A stretch of DNA of 38,839 bases from positions 1 through 38,839 of the forward strand of contig JAJDTI010000103.1 of assembly GCA_022827245.1 (NCBI GenBank), read 5' to 3'. Shown here piece by piece: positions 1 to 9,005 of this stretch. The position numbers and the translations under genes were made by a program. The stretch is from Pseudomonadales bacterium. GTDB lineage: Bacteria > Pseudomonadota > Gammaproteobacteria > Pseudomonadales > Azotimanducaceae. Position 1 is the first letter of the stretch; every line of letters begins with the position of its first letter. The notes below the pieces were generated by a model. The model did no database searches, was not told the DNA's origin, and was given only the letters and a program-made list of their open reading frames with translations.

Positions 1-228
1 GTCCGCGCCGGTCGCGCGGGCGGCCGCGACGATGGCCTGGACGTTCAGGTAAGTGTCTTCGGGGAGGTATCCGGGCAGCCGTGCCGTAGCCGTGGCCGCT
101 TCGAGGTGCGGGGCGCCGGCGTCGATGTCCGAGTAGGCGGCGACGCTCTCGATCCCGACGTCCGCGCACGCGCGCACGATGCGGCCACCCACGGCGCCCC
201 GGTTGGCGATGAAGACCCGGTGGAACAT
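1..228 (-). CDS. Biotin carboxylase domain of a biotin-dependent carboxylase (5' part only)
   Basis: The 76 visible residues are the N-terminal fold of an ATP-grasp biotin carboxylase, which carboxylates biotin using bicarbonate and ATP. The signature is FIANRGAVGGRIVRAC, followed by GIESVAAYSDID and a TYLN motif. The gene starts at the ATG at 228 and runs off the left edge. The family usually reads ANRGEIA; here the Glu is Ala, a form I associate with urea-carboxylase-like or fused multi-domain carboxylases rather than housekeeping AccC. The full architecture (AccC alone, or fused with biotinyl or carboxyltransferase domains) cannot be seen. It begins 16 bp after the upstream small gene, so it is probably the last visible gene of the minus-strand run that includes purC. 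Confidence 0.8.
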   Translation of the reverse strand, partial: MFHRVFIANRGAVGGRIVRACADVGIESVAAYSDIDAGAPHLEAATATARLPGYLPEDTYLNVQAIVAAARATGAD

Positions 229-244
229 CTCCCGTGCCGTGGCT

Positions 245-613
245 TCAGTCGGCGTCGCGGTACTCTCGCCACGCGGCGAGGTAGGCTTTCAGGCTGCCGG
301 ACGGGGCCGGGTCCGCCGGGTCCGCCGGGTTCGCCGGGCCTGCGTAGCACCGGTCGCCGGGCACGTACGCGGCCGCCGCGCGCTCGACCCCGTGCAGGAT
401 AGCGGCGACCGTTGGCCCATCGAGGTCCACCTCGAACATGTCGGTCGCGGCCCCCCCCTTGTGATCGCGTGGCTTGGCCAACGGCCGGGCCTGCATGGCG
501 TCGCGCAGCGCCGCCGCTACCGGCGGCTCGACCCATTGCGCCGTGCGGGTCAGCATCCAGCGTGACAGGACGCGGGGATGATCGCAGCGCGCCTTGTAGG
601 TCGCCCAGTCCAA
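245..613 (-). CDS. Hypothetical protein, 122 aa
   Basis: I do not recognise this family. The ORF starts with ATG 6 bp after the purC stop and ends 16 bp before the biotin carboxylase gene, so it sits inside one transcription unit. The protein looks soluble, with no signal peptide or membrane helix. It has a Trp-rich start (MDWATY, SRWMLTRTAQWVE) and a central acidic segment (DMFEVDLDG). Near the C-terminus is a short Pro-Ala-Asp run (PANPADPADPAP), encoded by a 9-base tandem repeat of the type gggtccgcc around 307-336. Its context suggests an accessory or assembly role for the carboxylase, but that is only inference. Confidence 0.6.
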   Translation of the reverse strand: MDWATYKARCDHPRVLSRWMLTRTAQWVEPPVAAALRDAMQARPLAKPRDHKGGAATDMFEVDLDGPTVAAILHGVERAAAAYVPGDRCYAGPANPADPADPAPSGSLKAYLAAWREYRDAD

Positions 614-619
614 GACGAC

Positions 620-1552
620 TCAGACGGCGTCGAAGTCGAGCGGTGTGCCGGTGAGGCGCTCGTAGGCTTCCAGGTACCGGGACATGGTGTTCTGGAGGAC
701 ATCGTCGGGCAGGCGCGGTCCAGGCGGCGTCTTGTCCCAGGCGCCGCTGGCCACGACCGTCTCCAGGTAGTTGCGCACGTACTGCTTGTCGAAGCTCGGC
801 TGCTCCTTCCCCGGCTCCCATACGTCCGCGGGCCAGAACCGGGAGCTGTCGGGCGTGAAGATCTCATCGATGAGCAGGGGTGTGCCCGCGCCGTTCACCC
901 GGCCGAACTCGAACTTCGTGTCGGCCAGGATGATGCCCCGCTCCAGGGCGTAGCTGCGCGCGTCCTCGTAGAGTTCCAGGGTCGTGTCCTGCAGCCAGCG
1001 CATCGTGTCCTCGCCCACGATGGCCGCACCCTGCTCGAAGGAGATGTTCTCGTCGTGCAGGCCGATCTCGGCCTTGGTGGAGGGCGTGAACAACGTCCGC
1101 TCCAGCCGGTCCGAATTGACGAGTCCCGCAGGAAGCGGGATGCCGCAGACCTTGCCGCTCGACTGGTAGTCCTTCCAGCCGCTGCCCGTGATGTACCCGC
1201 GGGCAATGCACTCGACGGGGAGTACTTCGGTGACGCGGCAGAGCATGATGCGGCCGCGCAGGGAGTCGCGCTCGGCGTCGGTGAGACCGGGCACGTCGGC
1301 GACATCCGTCGACACGAGGTGATGGTCCACCCGGTCTCCCACCCGGTCGAACCAGAAGCGGGAGATCTGCGTAAGCACGACTCCCTTGCCGGGCAGGCCG
1401 TTTGCCATCACGACGTCGAAGGCGCTGAAGCGGTCCGTCGCGATGATCAGCAGGCCCGGGTCTCCGCCCGGCAAAGTGACGTCATAGAGGTCCCGGATCT
1501 TGCCGGAGCGCTTGTTCGGCAATCCGAGATCGGTGCTCATGACCGGTTCCAT
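620..1552 (-). CDS. purC: Phosphoribosylaminoimidazole-succinocarboxamide synthase
   Basis: SAICAR synthetase joins CAIR and L-aspartate with ATP in de novo purine synthesis. At 310 aa it belongs to the longer class resembling yeast Ade1 rather than the short (about 240 aa) E. coli form. Visible hallmarks are KRSGKIRDLYDV near residues 14-25, IATDRFSAFDVVM near 37-49, the substrate loop GSGWKDYQSSG near 123-133, and DTKFEFG near 231. The listed start gives MEPVMSTDLG; an internal ATG at Met5 would remove four residues and is equally plausible. It lies 52 bp downstream of the trans-sulfuration gene and 6 bp upstream of the 122-aa gene, all on the minus strand. Confidence 0.95.
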   Translation of the reverse strand: MEPVMSTDLGLPNKRSGKIRDLYDVTLPGGDPGLLIIATDRFSAFDVVMANGLPGKGVVLTQISRFWFDRVGDRVDHHLVSTDVADVPGLTDAERDSLRGRIMLCRVTEVLPVECIARGYITGSGWKDYQSSGKVCGIPLPAGLVNSDRLERTLFTPSTKAEIGLHDENISFEQGAAIVGEDTMRWLQDTTLELYEDARSYALERGIILADTKFEFGRVNGAGTPLLIDEIFTPDSSRFWPADVWEPGKEQPSFDKQYVRNYLETVVASGAWDKTPPGPRLPDDVLQNTMSRYLEAYERLTGTPLDFDAV

Positions 1553-1604
1553 CGTTGTCTTGTCCTCCCGTTGTGTTGTCCTGTCCGCCGGCCGCCGACC
1601 CCGG

Positions 1605-2849
1605 CTATCCGGCCAGCGCCTGCTCGAAATCCCGCACCAGGTCGTCCGCGTCCTCGATCCCGACGGAGATGCGGATCAGCGAGTCGGCGATACCCATGCT
1701 CGCCCGCCGCTCGGGTCCCATCTCGTGGTAGATCGTATGGGCCACCGGGATGGCGAGCGTCCGGTTGTCCCCCAGGTTGCTCGACTTCACCACGACCCGC
1801 AGACGGTTCAGGAACGCGAAGAGGTCCACGCCGTCGTCGAGCTCGAAGCTGAAGAGCGCTCCCGGGTAGCGGAACAGCTCCCGCGCGAGGTCGTGCTCGG
1901 GATGATGGGGCAACCCGGGGTAGTACACCTTCGCCACCCGGTCGTGGGCGTCGAGGTACTCCGTCAGGGCCCGCGTGTTGGCGCACTGGCGCGCGAGGCG
2001 CAGCGCGAGCGTCTCCGAGCCGATCGCGATGTGGTGGGCGGCGTCGGGTCCCATCGCGGCGCCGAAATCCCGGAGCCCCTTCTTGCGGATCTGCTGTATG
2101 CCCCAGCGCTGGACGTCGCCGGTGCGATACGTGTCGTAGATGTTGTCGAACGCGCCCCAGTCGAAGTGGCCGGTTTCCGTCACGGCCCCGCCGAGGGCGT
2201 TTCCGTGACCCCCGATGTACTTCGTGAGGCTGTTGACGACCAGGCTAGCGTGGGCGGTGACCGGCTGGAACAGCCAGGGAGACGTCATGGTGTTGTCGAC
2301 GACGTAGACCAGTCCCCGGTCGCGGCACAGGTCTCCGATACGCGCCAGGTCGCTCACCTGGGTACGTGGGTTCGCGATGGTCTCGACGAACACCAGCCGG
2401 GTGTCGGGGCGTATCGCCCCTGCCACCGCCTCCGTCCGCGTCGCGTCGACGAACGTCACGTCGATGCCGTGTACGTGGAAGCTCTGGAACAGGCTGTTGG
2501 TGTTGCCGAACAGGAAGGCGCTCGAGACGAAGTGATCGCCCTGGCGCAGCATTGCGAAGAGGAGCGTGCCGATGGCGCCCATGCCGGTGCCGAAGCACAC
2601 GGTCGCGACCCCGTTCTCCATCCGGCTGATCTTGCGCTCGAGCGCCGAGACGGTGGGATTGACCTGGCGCCCGTAGGAGTAGCCCGAGTGCGTGCCCTGG
2701 AACACGCCGGCCAGGTCCCTGGCGTCTTCGTAGCCGTACGCCACGGTCGCATGCACGGGCTTGTGCAACGAGCCGTGTTCTATCGGGTCGAGGCGGTCCG
2801 AGTGGACGATGGACGTGGTGAATCCGGGGGATTCGTGCATCCGGAGCAA
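1605..2849 (-). CDS. Cys/Met-metabolism PLP-dependent trans-sulfuration enzyme (cystathionine gamma-synthase family)
   Basis: This is a 414-aa fold-type I PLP enzyme of the cystathionine gamma-synthase / O-succinylhomoserine sulfhydrylase family, acting in methionine or cysteine synthesis. The Schiff-base lysine is Lys210 in NSLTKYIGGHGN. Asp185 (VVDNTM) would pair with the pyridine nitrogen. The tyrosine/arginine phosphate-binding segment is YSYGRQVNPT (58-67), slightly unlike the usual YSR-x-NPT. The C-terminal SSNLGD and LIRISVGIED motifs are typical. Which sulfur substrate is used cannot be told from sequence. The start is 14 bp after the c-di-GMP gene stop; Met4 is an alternative start. 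Confidence 0.9.
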   Translation of the reverse strand: MLRMHESPGFTTSIVHSDRLDPIEHGSLHKPVHATVAYGYEDARDLAGVFQGTHSGYSYGRQVNPTVSALERKISRMENGVATVCFGTGMGAIGTLLFAMLRQGDHFVSSAFLFGNTNSLFQSFHVHGIDVTFVDATRTEAVAGAIRPDTRLVFVETIANPRTQVSDLARIGDLCRDRGLVYVVDNTMTSPWLFQPVTAHASLVVNSLTKYIGGHGNALGGAVTETGHFDWGAFDNIYDTYRTGDVQRWGIQQIRKKGLRDFGAAMGPDAAHHIAIGSETLALRLARQCANTRALTEYLDAHDRVAKVYYPGLPHHPEHDLARELFRYPGALFSFELDDGVDLFAFLNRLRVVVKSSNLGDNRTLAIPVAHTIYHEMGPERRASMGIADSLIRISVGIEDADDLVRDFEQALAG

Positions 2850-2863
2850 CTGCCCTCGCAGAG

Positions 2864-4786
2864 CTACCCTTTCCGGGAGGGGCGCGGACTATACGCGACG
2901 CGCGTGTCCGAAGGTAGCGGCTTCCCGGGGCGGGGGTTCGGCGTCGGCGCAGGCGGGTGCCGGTCCAGGTAGGGGGCGGTCGCGAGCAGCTCCGTCACCG
3001 TGTCGGCGGTCACCGGCTCGTCGAACACGAATCCCTGGCCTTCCCTGCAGCCGAGCGTGCGCAGGTAGTCGAGTTGCCCGGCGTTCTCGATGCCGTCGGC
3101 GAGGAGGTCGAGCGCCAGACCCTGCGCGATGCCCGCGATCGCGTCGAGCGCCCGCGTGTCCCCGGAAGTCCCGCGGACCTCTTCGACGAAGCCGCGATCG
3201 ATCTTCAACGCGTCGATGGGCAGGCGCCGCAGGTGGTCGAGGGACGAGTACCCGGTACCGAAGTTGTCGATGGCGACGCGGACACCCCAGCGTCGCAGGC
3301 TCCTGAGCTTTGGCACGACCAGTTCGACGTCGTGCATCAACGCGTTTTCCGTGATCTCGAGGGTGACCGCCTCGTGCGGCAGCCCGGCGGCGTCCAGGGC
3401 CCGGCGAAAGCGACGCACGAAGCCGGCCTGGTCGAGCTGCTGCGTGGAAGCGTTGACGGACAGCCGGCAGTCGGTGTGACCGAGGGCGCGCCAGTTCGCT
3501 ACCCGGTCGAATGCCTGGCGCTGGACCCACTCGTCGATCTCGGCGATCAACCCCGCTTCCTCGGCGACGGGCAGGAACTCGTTCGCGTCGACCAGGCCGC
3601 GCTCGGGATGCCGCCAGCGGGCGAGCGCCTCGACGCCGGAGATGGCGCCGGTGTCCAGGTCGACCCGGGGCTGGTAGTACACCTCGATCTCCCCGGCCGC
3701 CAGGGCCCCGCGCAGGTCGCGCTCGGCCGCCAGCCGGCTCGAGAACTTGAGGTTCATGCCGCCTTCGAAGAACTCGAAGCCGTCACCGCCCGTACCCTTG
3801 GCGTGGTACATGGCCATGTCGGCGTTCTGGATCATGGCCCGGGCGGTGTTCCCTGCCTGGGGGTAGAGCGCGATGCCGGCGCTGGCGGCGATGTCGAGTT
3901 CGTTGCCGTCCACGACGAACGGGGCCCGCAGCCTTTCGAGCAGCCGTCCGGACGCGGCGGCCGCCTGGCGGCGGGTGTGGACGTTGGGCAACAGCACGGC
4001 GAACTCGTCGCCGCCGAAGCGCGAGAGCGTGTCGCCCCGCTGCAGGTTCTCCTGCAGGCGCCTCGCGACGGCCTGCAGCAGGCGGTCGCCCATGGCGTGA
4101 CCGAAGCGGTCGTTGACCGCCTTGAAGCGATCGAGATCGAGGAAGACCAGCGTCGGCCCGCGCTTGCGGCCCGCCTGCTCGAGGGCGACCTCCAGCCGGT
4201 CCTCGAGCAGCGCCCGGTTGGGCAGGTGGGTCAGGACGTCGTGGTAGGCCTGGAAATCCGCGGCCTGGCGGTTCTCCTTGTCTTCGGAGATGTCCCGGGC
4301 CACGACGAACGCTCCGGCGAACGCTCCGTCAGCGGTTCGCAGGCGCGTGACGGTCAGGTCGGCCCACATGGCGGTCGACTGCTGCGGCCGCGGGCCCGCG
4401 ACCTTCGGGTGCCGCCTGAGCCGAAGTTCCGCCCGCCGCACGTCCCCGGGGCCCTTGCGGTCCTCGTCGAACAGGTTGCGGGCGATCTCGAGGTCCTCGG
4501 CGTCGACGAACTCGGCATACGGCCGGCCGAGAAGAGCACCGGCCTCGTAGCCGAGGAGGCGCCGTACGGTCTCGTTGAGGAAGCGGAACCGCCCGCCGCG
4601 GTCGATGACGCACACGAGGTCGGGAGCGTTGTCGATCATGAGGCGGTGCAGCGCGTCGCCGGGCCGCGCCGGCGGTGTCGTCTCGCTGTCCTCACCGGCG
4701 TCGGCCTCGGGTTCCATGCCTGGCAGGAGCTTCACCAGGGCGGCGAGGGAGACGGCGGGTAGCTGGTCTCGAAGGTGTTCGTCCAT
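2864..4786 (-). CDS. PAS-GGDEF-EAL c-di-GMP signalling protein
   Basis: This cytoplasmic 640-aa protein has no membrane helix. A PAS sensor domain (about 45-170) is followed by GGDEF (about 180-340) and EAL (about 355-600). The diguanylate cyclase motif FGGDEF is intact at 257-262. The product-inhibition I-site RxxD is absent (QRGD sits at that place). The EAL domain keeps EAL (386-388), Asn445, Glu477, Lys528 in ALKID, and Gln584. However, the usual DDFGTGYSS reads DNFGTGYSS (Asn508), and the usual EGVE reads DGIE (Asp564), so phosphodiesterase activity may be weak or lost. The tail is Pro-rich. It lies 34 bp after the Nudix gene and 14 bp before the PLP enzyme gene, in the same run as an exporter. 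Confidence 0.93.
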   Translation of the reverse strand: MDEHLRDQLPAVSLAALVKLLPGMEPEADAGEDSETTPPARPGDALHRLMIDNAPDLVCVIDRGGRFRFLNETVRRLLGYEAGALLGRPYAEFVDAEDLEIARNLFDEDRKGPGDVRRAELRLRRHPKVAGPRPQQSTAMWADLTVTRLRTADGAFAGAFVVARDISEDKENRQAADFQAYHDVLTHLPNRALLEDRLEVALEQAGRKRGPTLVFLDLDRFKAVNDRFGHAMGDRLLQAVARRLQENLQRGDTLSRFGGDEFAVLLPNVHTRRQAAAASGRLLERLRAPFVVDGNELDIAASAGIALYPQAGNTARAMIQNADMAMYHAKGTGGDGFEFFEGGMNLKFSSRLAAERDLRGALAAGEIEVYYQPRVDLDTGAISGVEALARWRHPERGLVDANEFLPVAEEAGLIAEIDEWVQRQAFDRVANWRALGHTDCRLSVNASTQQLDQAGFVRRFRRALDAAGLPHEAVTLEITENALMHDVELVVPKLRSLRRWGVRVAIDNFGTGYSSLDHLRRLPIDALKIDRGFVEEVRGTSGDTRALDAIAGIAQGLALDLLADGIENAGQLDYLRTLGCREGQGFVFDEPVTADTVTELLATAPYLDRHPPAPTPNPRPGKPLPSDTRVAYSPRPSRKG

Positions 4787-4820
4787 GCCCGCTACGATCC
4801 GTCAGACCGCAAAGTACCTG

Positions 4821-5453
4821 TCAGCGGTCGCCATTTCCAGTTTGCGTCCCGAACAGGTCGAAGACGCGGGCGAGCGCGGACAGGGCCAACACGTGACGCA
4901 GCCGGCCGTCGCGCATCGCGGTCCTGATCTCCTCCAGCGTCGCGAGATGTACGTGAATCGCCTCGCCGAGTCCCGGGGTCGGTTCGCCCAGGCGTTCGAC
5001 GCCTTCCGCCAGGAAGTGGTGGCAGAGGTGGGGGTGAATCGCCGGGTTGGGCTCGACGGCGCCGAGGCTCCGCCACGTGCCGCCCCCGTAGCCGGTCTCT
5101 TCCAGCAGCTCCCGCTGGGCGGCGGCGAGCGGCGTCTCGCCGGCATCCACCATCCCGCCCGGCGTCTCCAGGGTGCAGGCGCCGAGACCGAAGCGGTACT
5201 GCTCGACCATGACAGACAGCCCGGACGTCGTCAGCGCGACGCAGTTGACCCAGTCCACGGACTCGAGCACGAGCCGCTTCAGTGCCTCCCGGCGGGAGGG
5301 ATGGCGCATCCAGTCGTAGCGCACCTGCAGCAGGCCGAGGTCGGGTCCCCGTTCGGTGGACGCGCGGTCCCAGACCAGTTCTTCGGGGCCCGCGGGCGGA
5401 GCCGGGGCGTGTGTCCCGACGGCAGCCATGTCTCCCCCCGGCTCGTCGCTCAT
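4821..5453 (-). CDS. Nudix hydrolase (ADP-ribose pyrophosphatase-like)
   Basis: The 210-aa protein has a complete Nudix box at residues 100-122, with G, E, REL-EE and G in the canonical spacing (core AAQRELLEETGYG). Nudix enzymes cleave nucleoside diphosphates linked to another group; the layout, with an N-terminal beta region and VEQYRFG before the box, resembles ADP-ribose/ADP-sugar pyrophosphatases. The frame is open upstream, but the real start is taken as the ATG at 5453. It overlaps the TGA of the preceding lipoprotein gene as ATGA, which implies translational coupling. Substrate unknown. Confidence 0.9.
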   Translation of the reverse strand: MSDEPGGDMAAVGTHAPAPPAGPEELVWDRASTERGPDLGLLQVRYDWMRHPSRREALKRLVLESVDWVNCVALTTSGLSVMVEQYRFGLGACTLETPGGMVDAGETPLAAAQRELLEETGYGGGTWRSLGAVEPNPAIHPHLCHHFLAEGVERLGEPTPGLGEAIHVHLATLEEIRTAMRDGRLRHVLALSALARVFDLFGTQTGNGDR

Positions 5454-6568
5454 CGATACCCCGTCAGTTCCATGTAGCCGCTGCCGGCACGGCGTCCGTC
5501 GGGAGCGTGCACGCGCACCAGACCCTCCCAGTACCGTATCGACGTGTCCATGACCTGGTCGTCGACGGCCGCGTCCACGAGCAGCGTATCGCCATCGACC
5601 TGGAGCCGCCACCGGACGGGCCAGCGGACGTTCTCCCGATCGCGCCACTGGCGGTCGGGGACCAGGTCGAAGTCGTCCGCGTCGAGATGGCGGGACCCGT
5701 CGGCGTCGACCAGCAGTCCCTGGTCGTAGCCGTCCGGCCGCCCGTCGCGCCGACGGAGCTGGAAGACCATCAGGTCACGCCCGTCGTCCAGGTGCAGCGC
5801 GAACCAGTCCCACCCGGCGTACTCGTCGGCCAGGACGCTGGTGCTCCACTCTCGGTCGAGCCAGCCATGTCCCGCCACGGAGACGGTTCCCGCGGACGTG
5901 CGCAACGTCCCGCTCGCGCGCAGCCGGGGGATCGAGTAGTAGTAGGAAGCGTTGTCCGGGCCCTTGGCCGACAGCCCGCGGTCTCCCTGCAGGGAGGGGG
6001 GCCGGGCGCCCTCGAGGGTCAGGTCGACCGCGAACGCTTCCGTGGCCCCCGTGAGCCGCAGCGGCAGGAAGGCGCCCTCCGCGGATGCAAGCCGCCAGCC
6101 CTCGATCCAGGCGGCGAACGGCGCGGTGCGCACGCCGGCCAGCCGGGGATGGCCGCGGGCAAGCCGTTCGGCCTCGATGTGCTTCCGCGCTTCGACGTCG
6201 GTGAGGGCGAGGTGTCCCAGGAAGACCTGTCCGGAACGCCACGCGTCGCCGTCGTCCGGCGTGCCGCCTGGCCGCAGTGCCTGGCGGAAGAGCGTGAACT
6301 GGACCCCGAACTCGTGACCGGCCGGGGAACGCAGGGCGACCGTCAGGTACCACCACTCGCTTCGGAACCGGGGATGCGGCCCATGATCCGCCGGGAAGGA
6401 GAAGGGGACCACGCGGTCGGCCACCCGGAATCCCTCGTCCGGAGAGCCGCCCAGCACCTGCGCCAGCCGGAGGCCCTGGGCCGGCGTGTCCGCGGGCGAC
6501 TCGCCGCAGGCCGCGAGGACCAGGACGGCCACCGCCGCGATCCGTCCGCGCCTCTCAGGCCAGTTCAT
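5450..6568 (-). CDS. attH: AttH/CrtC-like (lipocalin-fold) lipoprotein of an Att-type exporter
   Basis: This 372-aa predicted lipoprotein has an N-terminal hydrophobic stretch ending in the lipobox VLAAC (Cys21). The body carries AttH / carotenoid 1,2-hydratase-like motifs: FRSEWWYLT near 68, GHGWLDREWS, and GWDWFALHLDDGRDLM. In the Agrobacterium attEFGH arrangement this protein is encoded beside an ABC ATPase and FtsX-type permeases, exactly as here. It overlaps the permease gene by 14 bp and the Nudix gene by 4 bp. The family was named from CrtC hydratases, but carotenoid chemistry should not be assumed; a periplasmic lipid-binding or hydrolase-like role coupled to the transporter is the usual inference. 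Confidence 0.85.
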   Translation of the reverse strand: MNWPERRGRIAAVAVLVLAACGESPADTPAQGLRLAQVLGGSPDEGFRVADRVVPFSFPADHGPHPRFRSEWWYLTVALRSPAGHEFGVQFTLFRQALRPGGTPDDGDAWRSGQVFLGHLALTDVEARKHIEAERLARGHPRLAGVRTAPFAAWIEGWRLASAEGAFLPLRLTGATEAFAVDLTLEGARPPSLQGDRGLSAKGPDNASYYYSIPRLRASGTLRTSAGTVSVAGHGWLDREWSTSVLADEYAGWDWFALHLDDGRDLMVFQLRRRDGRPDGYDQGLLVDADGSRHLDADDFDLVPDRQWRDRENVRWPVRWRLQVDGDTLLVDAAVDDQVMDTSIRYWEGLVRVHAPDGRRAGSGYMELTGYR

Positions 6569-9005
6569 GTCGGGCGGCCCCGGTGACCGCGCGCGCCGCC
6601 GCCCGCGTCGGAGCGAGCCCAGCGAGCAGTGCGGCGGCGATGCCGAGCGCGACGGGAGGCAGGATGCTCCCCGCGGTCGGAGTCCAGGGAATCGACCATC
6701 CGAAGGCGACCGGATTGACTTCGACGCAGAGCACCCACGCGATCGCGAGGCCGAGCGGGATGGCGAGCACGGCGGCGGCGACGCCGATCACGCCATTCTG
6801 CTGCGTCGCGAGCAGCGCGATACGGCCCTCGCCCACCCCCAGCGTGTAGAGCAGCCGGTTCTCGCCCCGCCGGCGAGCCTGCAGTTCGGACAGTGCGTTA
6901 TAGAGCCCCGCGACCGCGACCAGGAGCGCGATCAGGGTGAGTTCCGAAGCGATCTCGAAGGTGGCGTCGAACACGTCGAGCGCGAGCTGGCGCGTTTCGA
7001 CGTGGTCCCGCACGACGGCGCCGGGAAACCGCGCCTGCAGCGCCGCCGCGACGGTGTCCCGTTGGCTGCCGTCGGTCAGGACTGAGAAGCTATCGTACGC
7101 GATGCCGTCGAGGAGGGGTTCGAACTGGTCCGTCGCCGCGATGATGCGCGGGCCGGGCGCGCCGTAGTCCCGGAACACGTGGGCCACCTCGACCGCGCGG
7201 CTGCCGCGACCGCCGGCCACCCGCACGGTGTCGCCCGGTGCGACGCCCAGGGCCCGGGCCCCGCCCTCGTTCAGCAGCACGGCTTCGGGGAAGGGGTTCC
7301 CGTAGCCGTAGCGCCGCGCCTCCTCCGCGTCACCGCGGGTGAGCGTCACGCGCGCCGAGACGCCGTCGAGTGCAACGGAGGCGCGGCCGTAGGCGCGAAC
7401 GTCGGTGACTCCGGGAACGGCACGCACCGGGTCGAGCGATGCTGCCCTATCGGGTAACGGGGCTGCGGTCTCGACGTGGACGCCCTCCCAAAGGCGCTGA
7501 TCCAGCATGCCGGAGAAGTCCCGCCGGAAACTGTCGACCATGATGCCGATGCCGATGGCGGCGGCCACCGCGACCGACAGGGCGCCGACGGCGACGTGCA
7601 CCTCCGCGAGCTGGTTTGCCACGGACCGCACTGCCGCGCGGTGCACGACGCCCATCGGCGCACTGCCGCGCTCGAACAGCCGCCTGAGCGCCCGGCCGGA
7701 CCAGGGTACGAGGACGGCGATCTGGAGCAGGCAGAGGGCAAGCACGATGCCGAAGGCGCCGGCGAGGGTCGCCGACCACGCTGAAAGGAGCAGCAGAAGC
7801 GCAGCGCCGGCGGCCCAGGCCCGCGGGACGAGGCGGGACGGTGACCGCGTGGATGCGGCAAATGCCCCGAGCGCCGCCACGCCCACGCCGCAGACGGCGC
7901 CTTTTGCGGCGGCCACGCCGGAGAGCGGCAGGACGTCCGGCGACGGGGCCGGTCCCTGCACGAGCAGGGCCGCGAGACCCCAACCCGCGCCGGTGCCGAG
8001 CCCCGCGCCCATCAGACCGAGCAGGATCCCCTCGCCCACGAAGAGCAGCCGCAGCGTCCCGCGCGGCACGCCGAGGGCGGCCAGCTGCGCGTCGCTTGAG
8101 CGTCGGCGGGCGACGTTGGCATGCGCCGACTGATAGACCAGAAAGGCCGCCACGAACAGGGCCAGCATGCCGAGCGCGCCCAGGTTGAAGAGCAGGGCGA
8201 GGGCGAAACGGCGGGTCGGCTCGGCTTCGGACCACGGGCGGGCGCGCAGGCCGCGGCCAAGGTCGAGGGAGTCGGGCTGCCGGAACCCGGCCGTGATGCC
8301 GGGCAGCCATCGCTCGAGCACGGGGCTGTCCGCCCCCGCGCGGATCCAGACCGCGGTCGGGTCGGCGCGGTCGAGGACCCTTCGGGCCGTCGCGATGTCC
8401 CCGACAAACCAGTCGGCGGTGCTGCCGAACACGCCGACGATCGCTACCTCCGTGTCGTTCAGCCGGAGGACGTCTCCCGGCGCGAGGCCGAGTGCCTTGC
8501 CCGCGAGGACGGCGTTGCGGGTGAGGAGGTCGATGGCCGCGCCGCTCGGCCCCTCCCTGCCGGTCTCCGCCGGTCGCCGGTCCGCCAGGAGCCTGCGCCG
8601 CGGGAGCTTCGCGCCAGCGAAACTCCCAACGCGACCGTCAGGTCGCGCGAGCATGTCGATGCCGACGAGCCGGCGGGGCTGTCCCCCGGCCGCCGCGTAT
8701 CCCTCGACGACCGGGACCACCGCCTCGATCCCCGTGACCGCCCCGTTTCGCCACCGCGCGCGCAGATCGAAATAGTCGTCTTCGGTCAGGGACCCCGCGC
8801 GCAGGATGTGCGTGTATTCCGTGACGGAGTCGGCGTCGAGGCGGGCCTGGATGCGCTCGCTGACGAGGTGCACAGCGACGACGGACGCGACCCCCAGCGC
8901 CGTCCCGAGTACCTGCGCGGCCGTTGCGGCCGGCGTGCGGGCGAGGTAACGGAGCTGGTGGCGCAGCAGGAGCCGGAGGCCTGGCAGCGTTGCCGGCGGC
9001 GTCAT
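6555..9005 (-). CDS. ABC transporter permease with two FtsX domains (AttF-AttG-like)
   Basis: This 816-aa inner-membrane protein begins with a helix after the LRYLARTPAATAAQ segment, then a large periplasmic MacB-like domain. A first FtsX region follows (NLGALGMLALFVAAFLVYQ, then ARRRSSDAQLAALGV), then middle helices, a second periplasmic domain, and a second FtsX region near the C-terminus (LIALLVAVAGLYNALSELQ, LLYTLGVGEGRIALLA). Such proteins act as mechanotransmission exporters with a LolD/MacB-type ATPase rather than as classical channels. The start overlaps the ATPase stop by 4 bp. The double-FtsX build corresponds to AttF and AttG fused. Confidence 0.9.
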   Translation of the reverse strand: MTPPATLPGLRLLLRHQLRYLARTPAATAAQVLGTALGVASVVAVHLVSERIQARLDADSVTEYTHILRAGSLTEDDYFDLRARWRNGAVTGIEAVVPVVEGYAAAGGQPRRLVGIDMLARPDGRVGSFAGAKLPRRRLLADRRPAETGREGPSGAAIDLLTRNAVLAGKALGLAPGDVLRLNDTEVAIVGVFGSTADWFVGDIATARRVLDRADPTAVWIRAGADSPVLERWLPGITAGFRQPDSLDLGRGLRARPWSEAEPTRRFALALLFNLGALGMLALFVAAFLVYQSAHANVARRRSSDAQLAALGVPRGTLRLLFVGEGILLGLMGAGLGTGAGWGLAALLVQGPAPSPDVLPLSGVAAAKGAVCGVGVAALGAFAASTRSPSRLVPRAWAAGAALLLLLSAWSATLAGAFGIVLALCLLQIAVLVPWSGRALRRLFERGSAPMGVVHRAAVRSVANQLAEVHVAVGALSVAVAAAIGIGIMVDSFRRDFSGMLDQRLWEGVHVETAAPLPDRAASLDPVRAVPGVTDVRAYGRASVALDGVSARVTLTRGDAEEARRYGYGNPFPEAVLLNEGGARALGVAPGDTVRVAGGRGSRAVEVAHVFRDYGAPGPRIIAATDQFEPLLDGIAYDSFSVLTDGSQRDTVAAALQARFPGAVVRDHVETRQLALDVFDATFEIASELTLIALLVAVAGLYNALSELQARRRGENRLLYTLGVGEGRIALLATQQNGVIGVAAAVLAIPLGLAIAWVLCVEVNPVAFGWSIPWTPTAGSILPPVALGIAAALLAGLAPTRAAARAVTGAARHELA

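Noticed and set aside
4821..5648. Longer 275-aa Nudix protein
   Set aside because: The 65 extra residues are an out-of-frame translation of the AttH gene; the ATGA overlap at 5450-5453 supports the short form.
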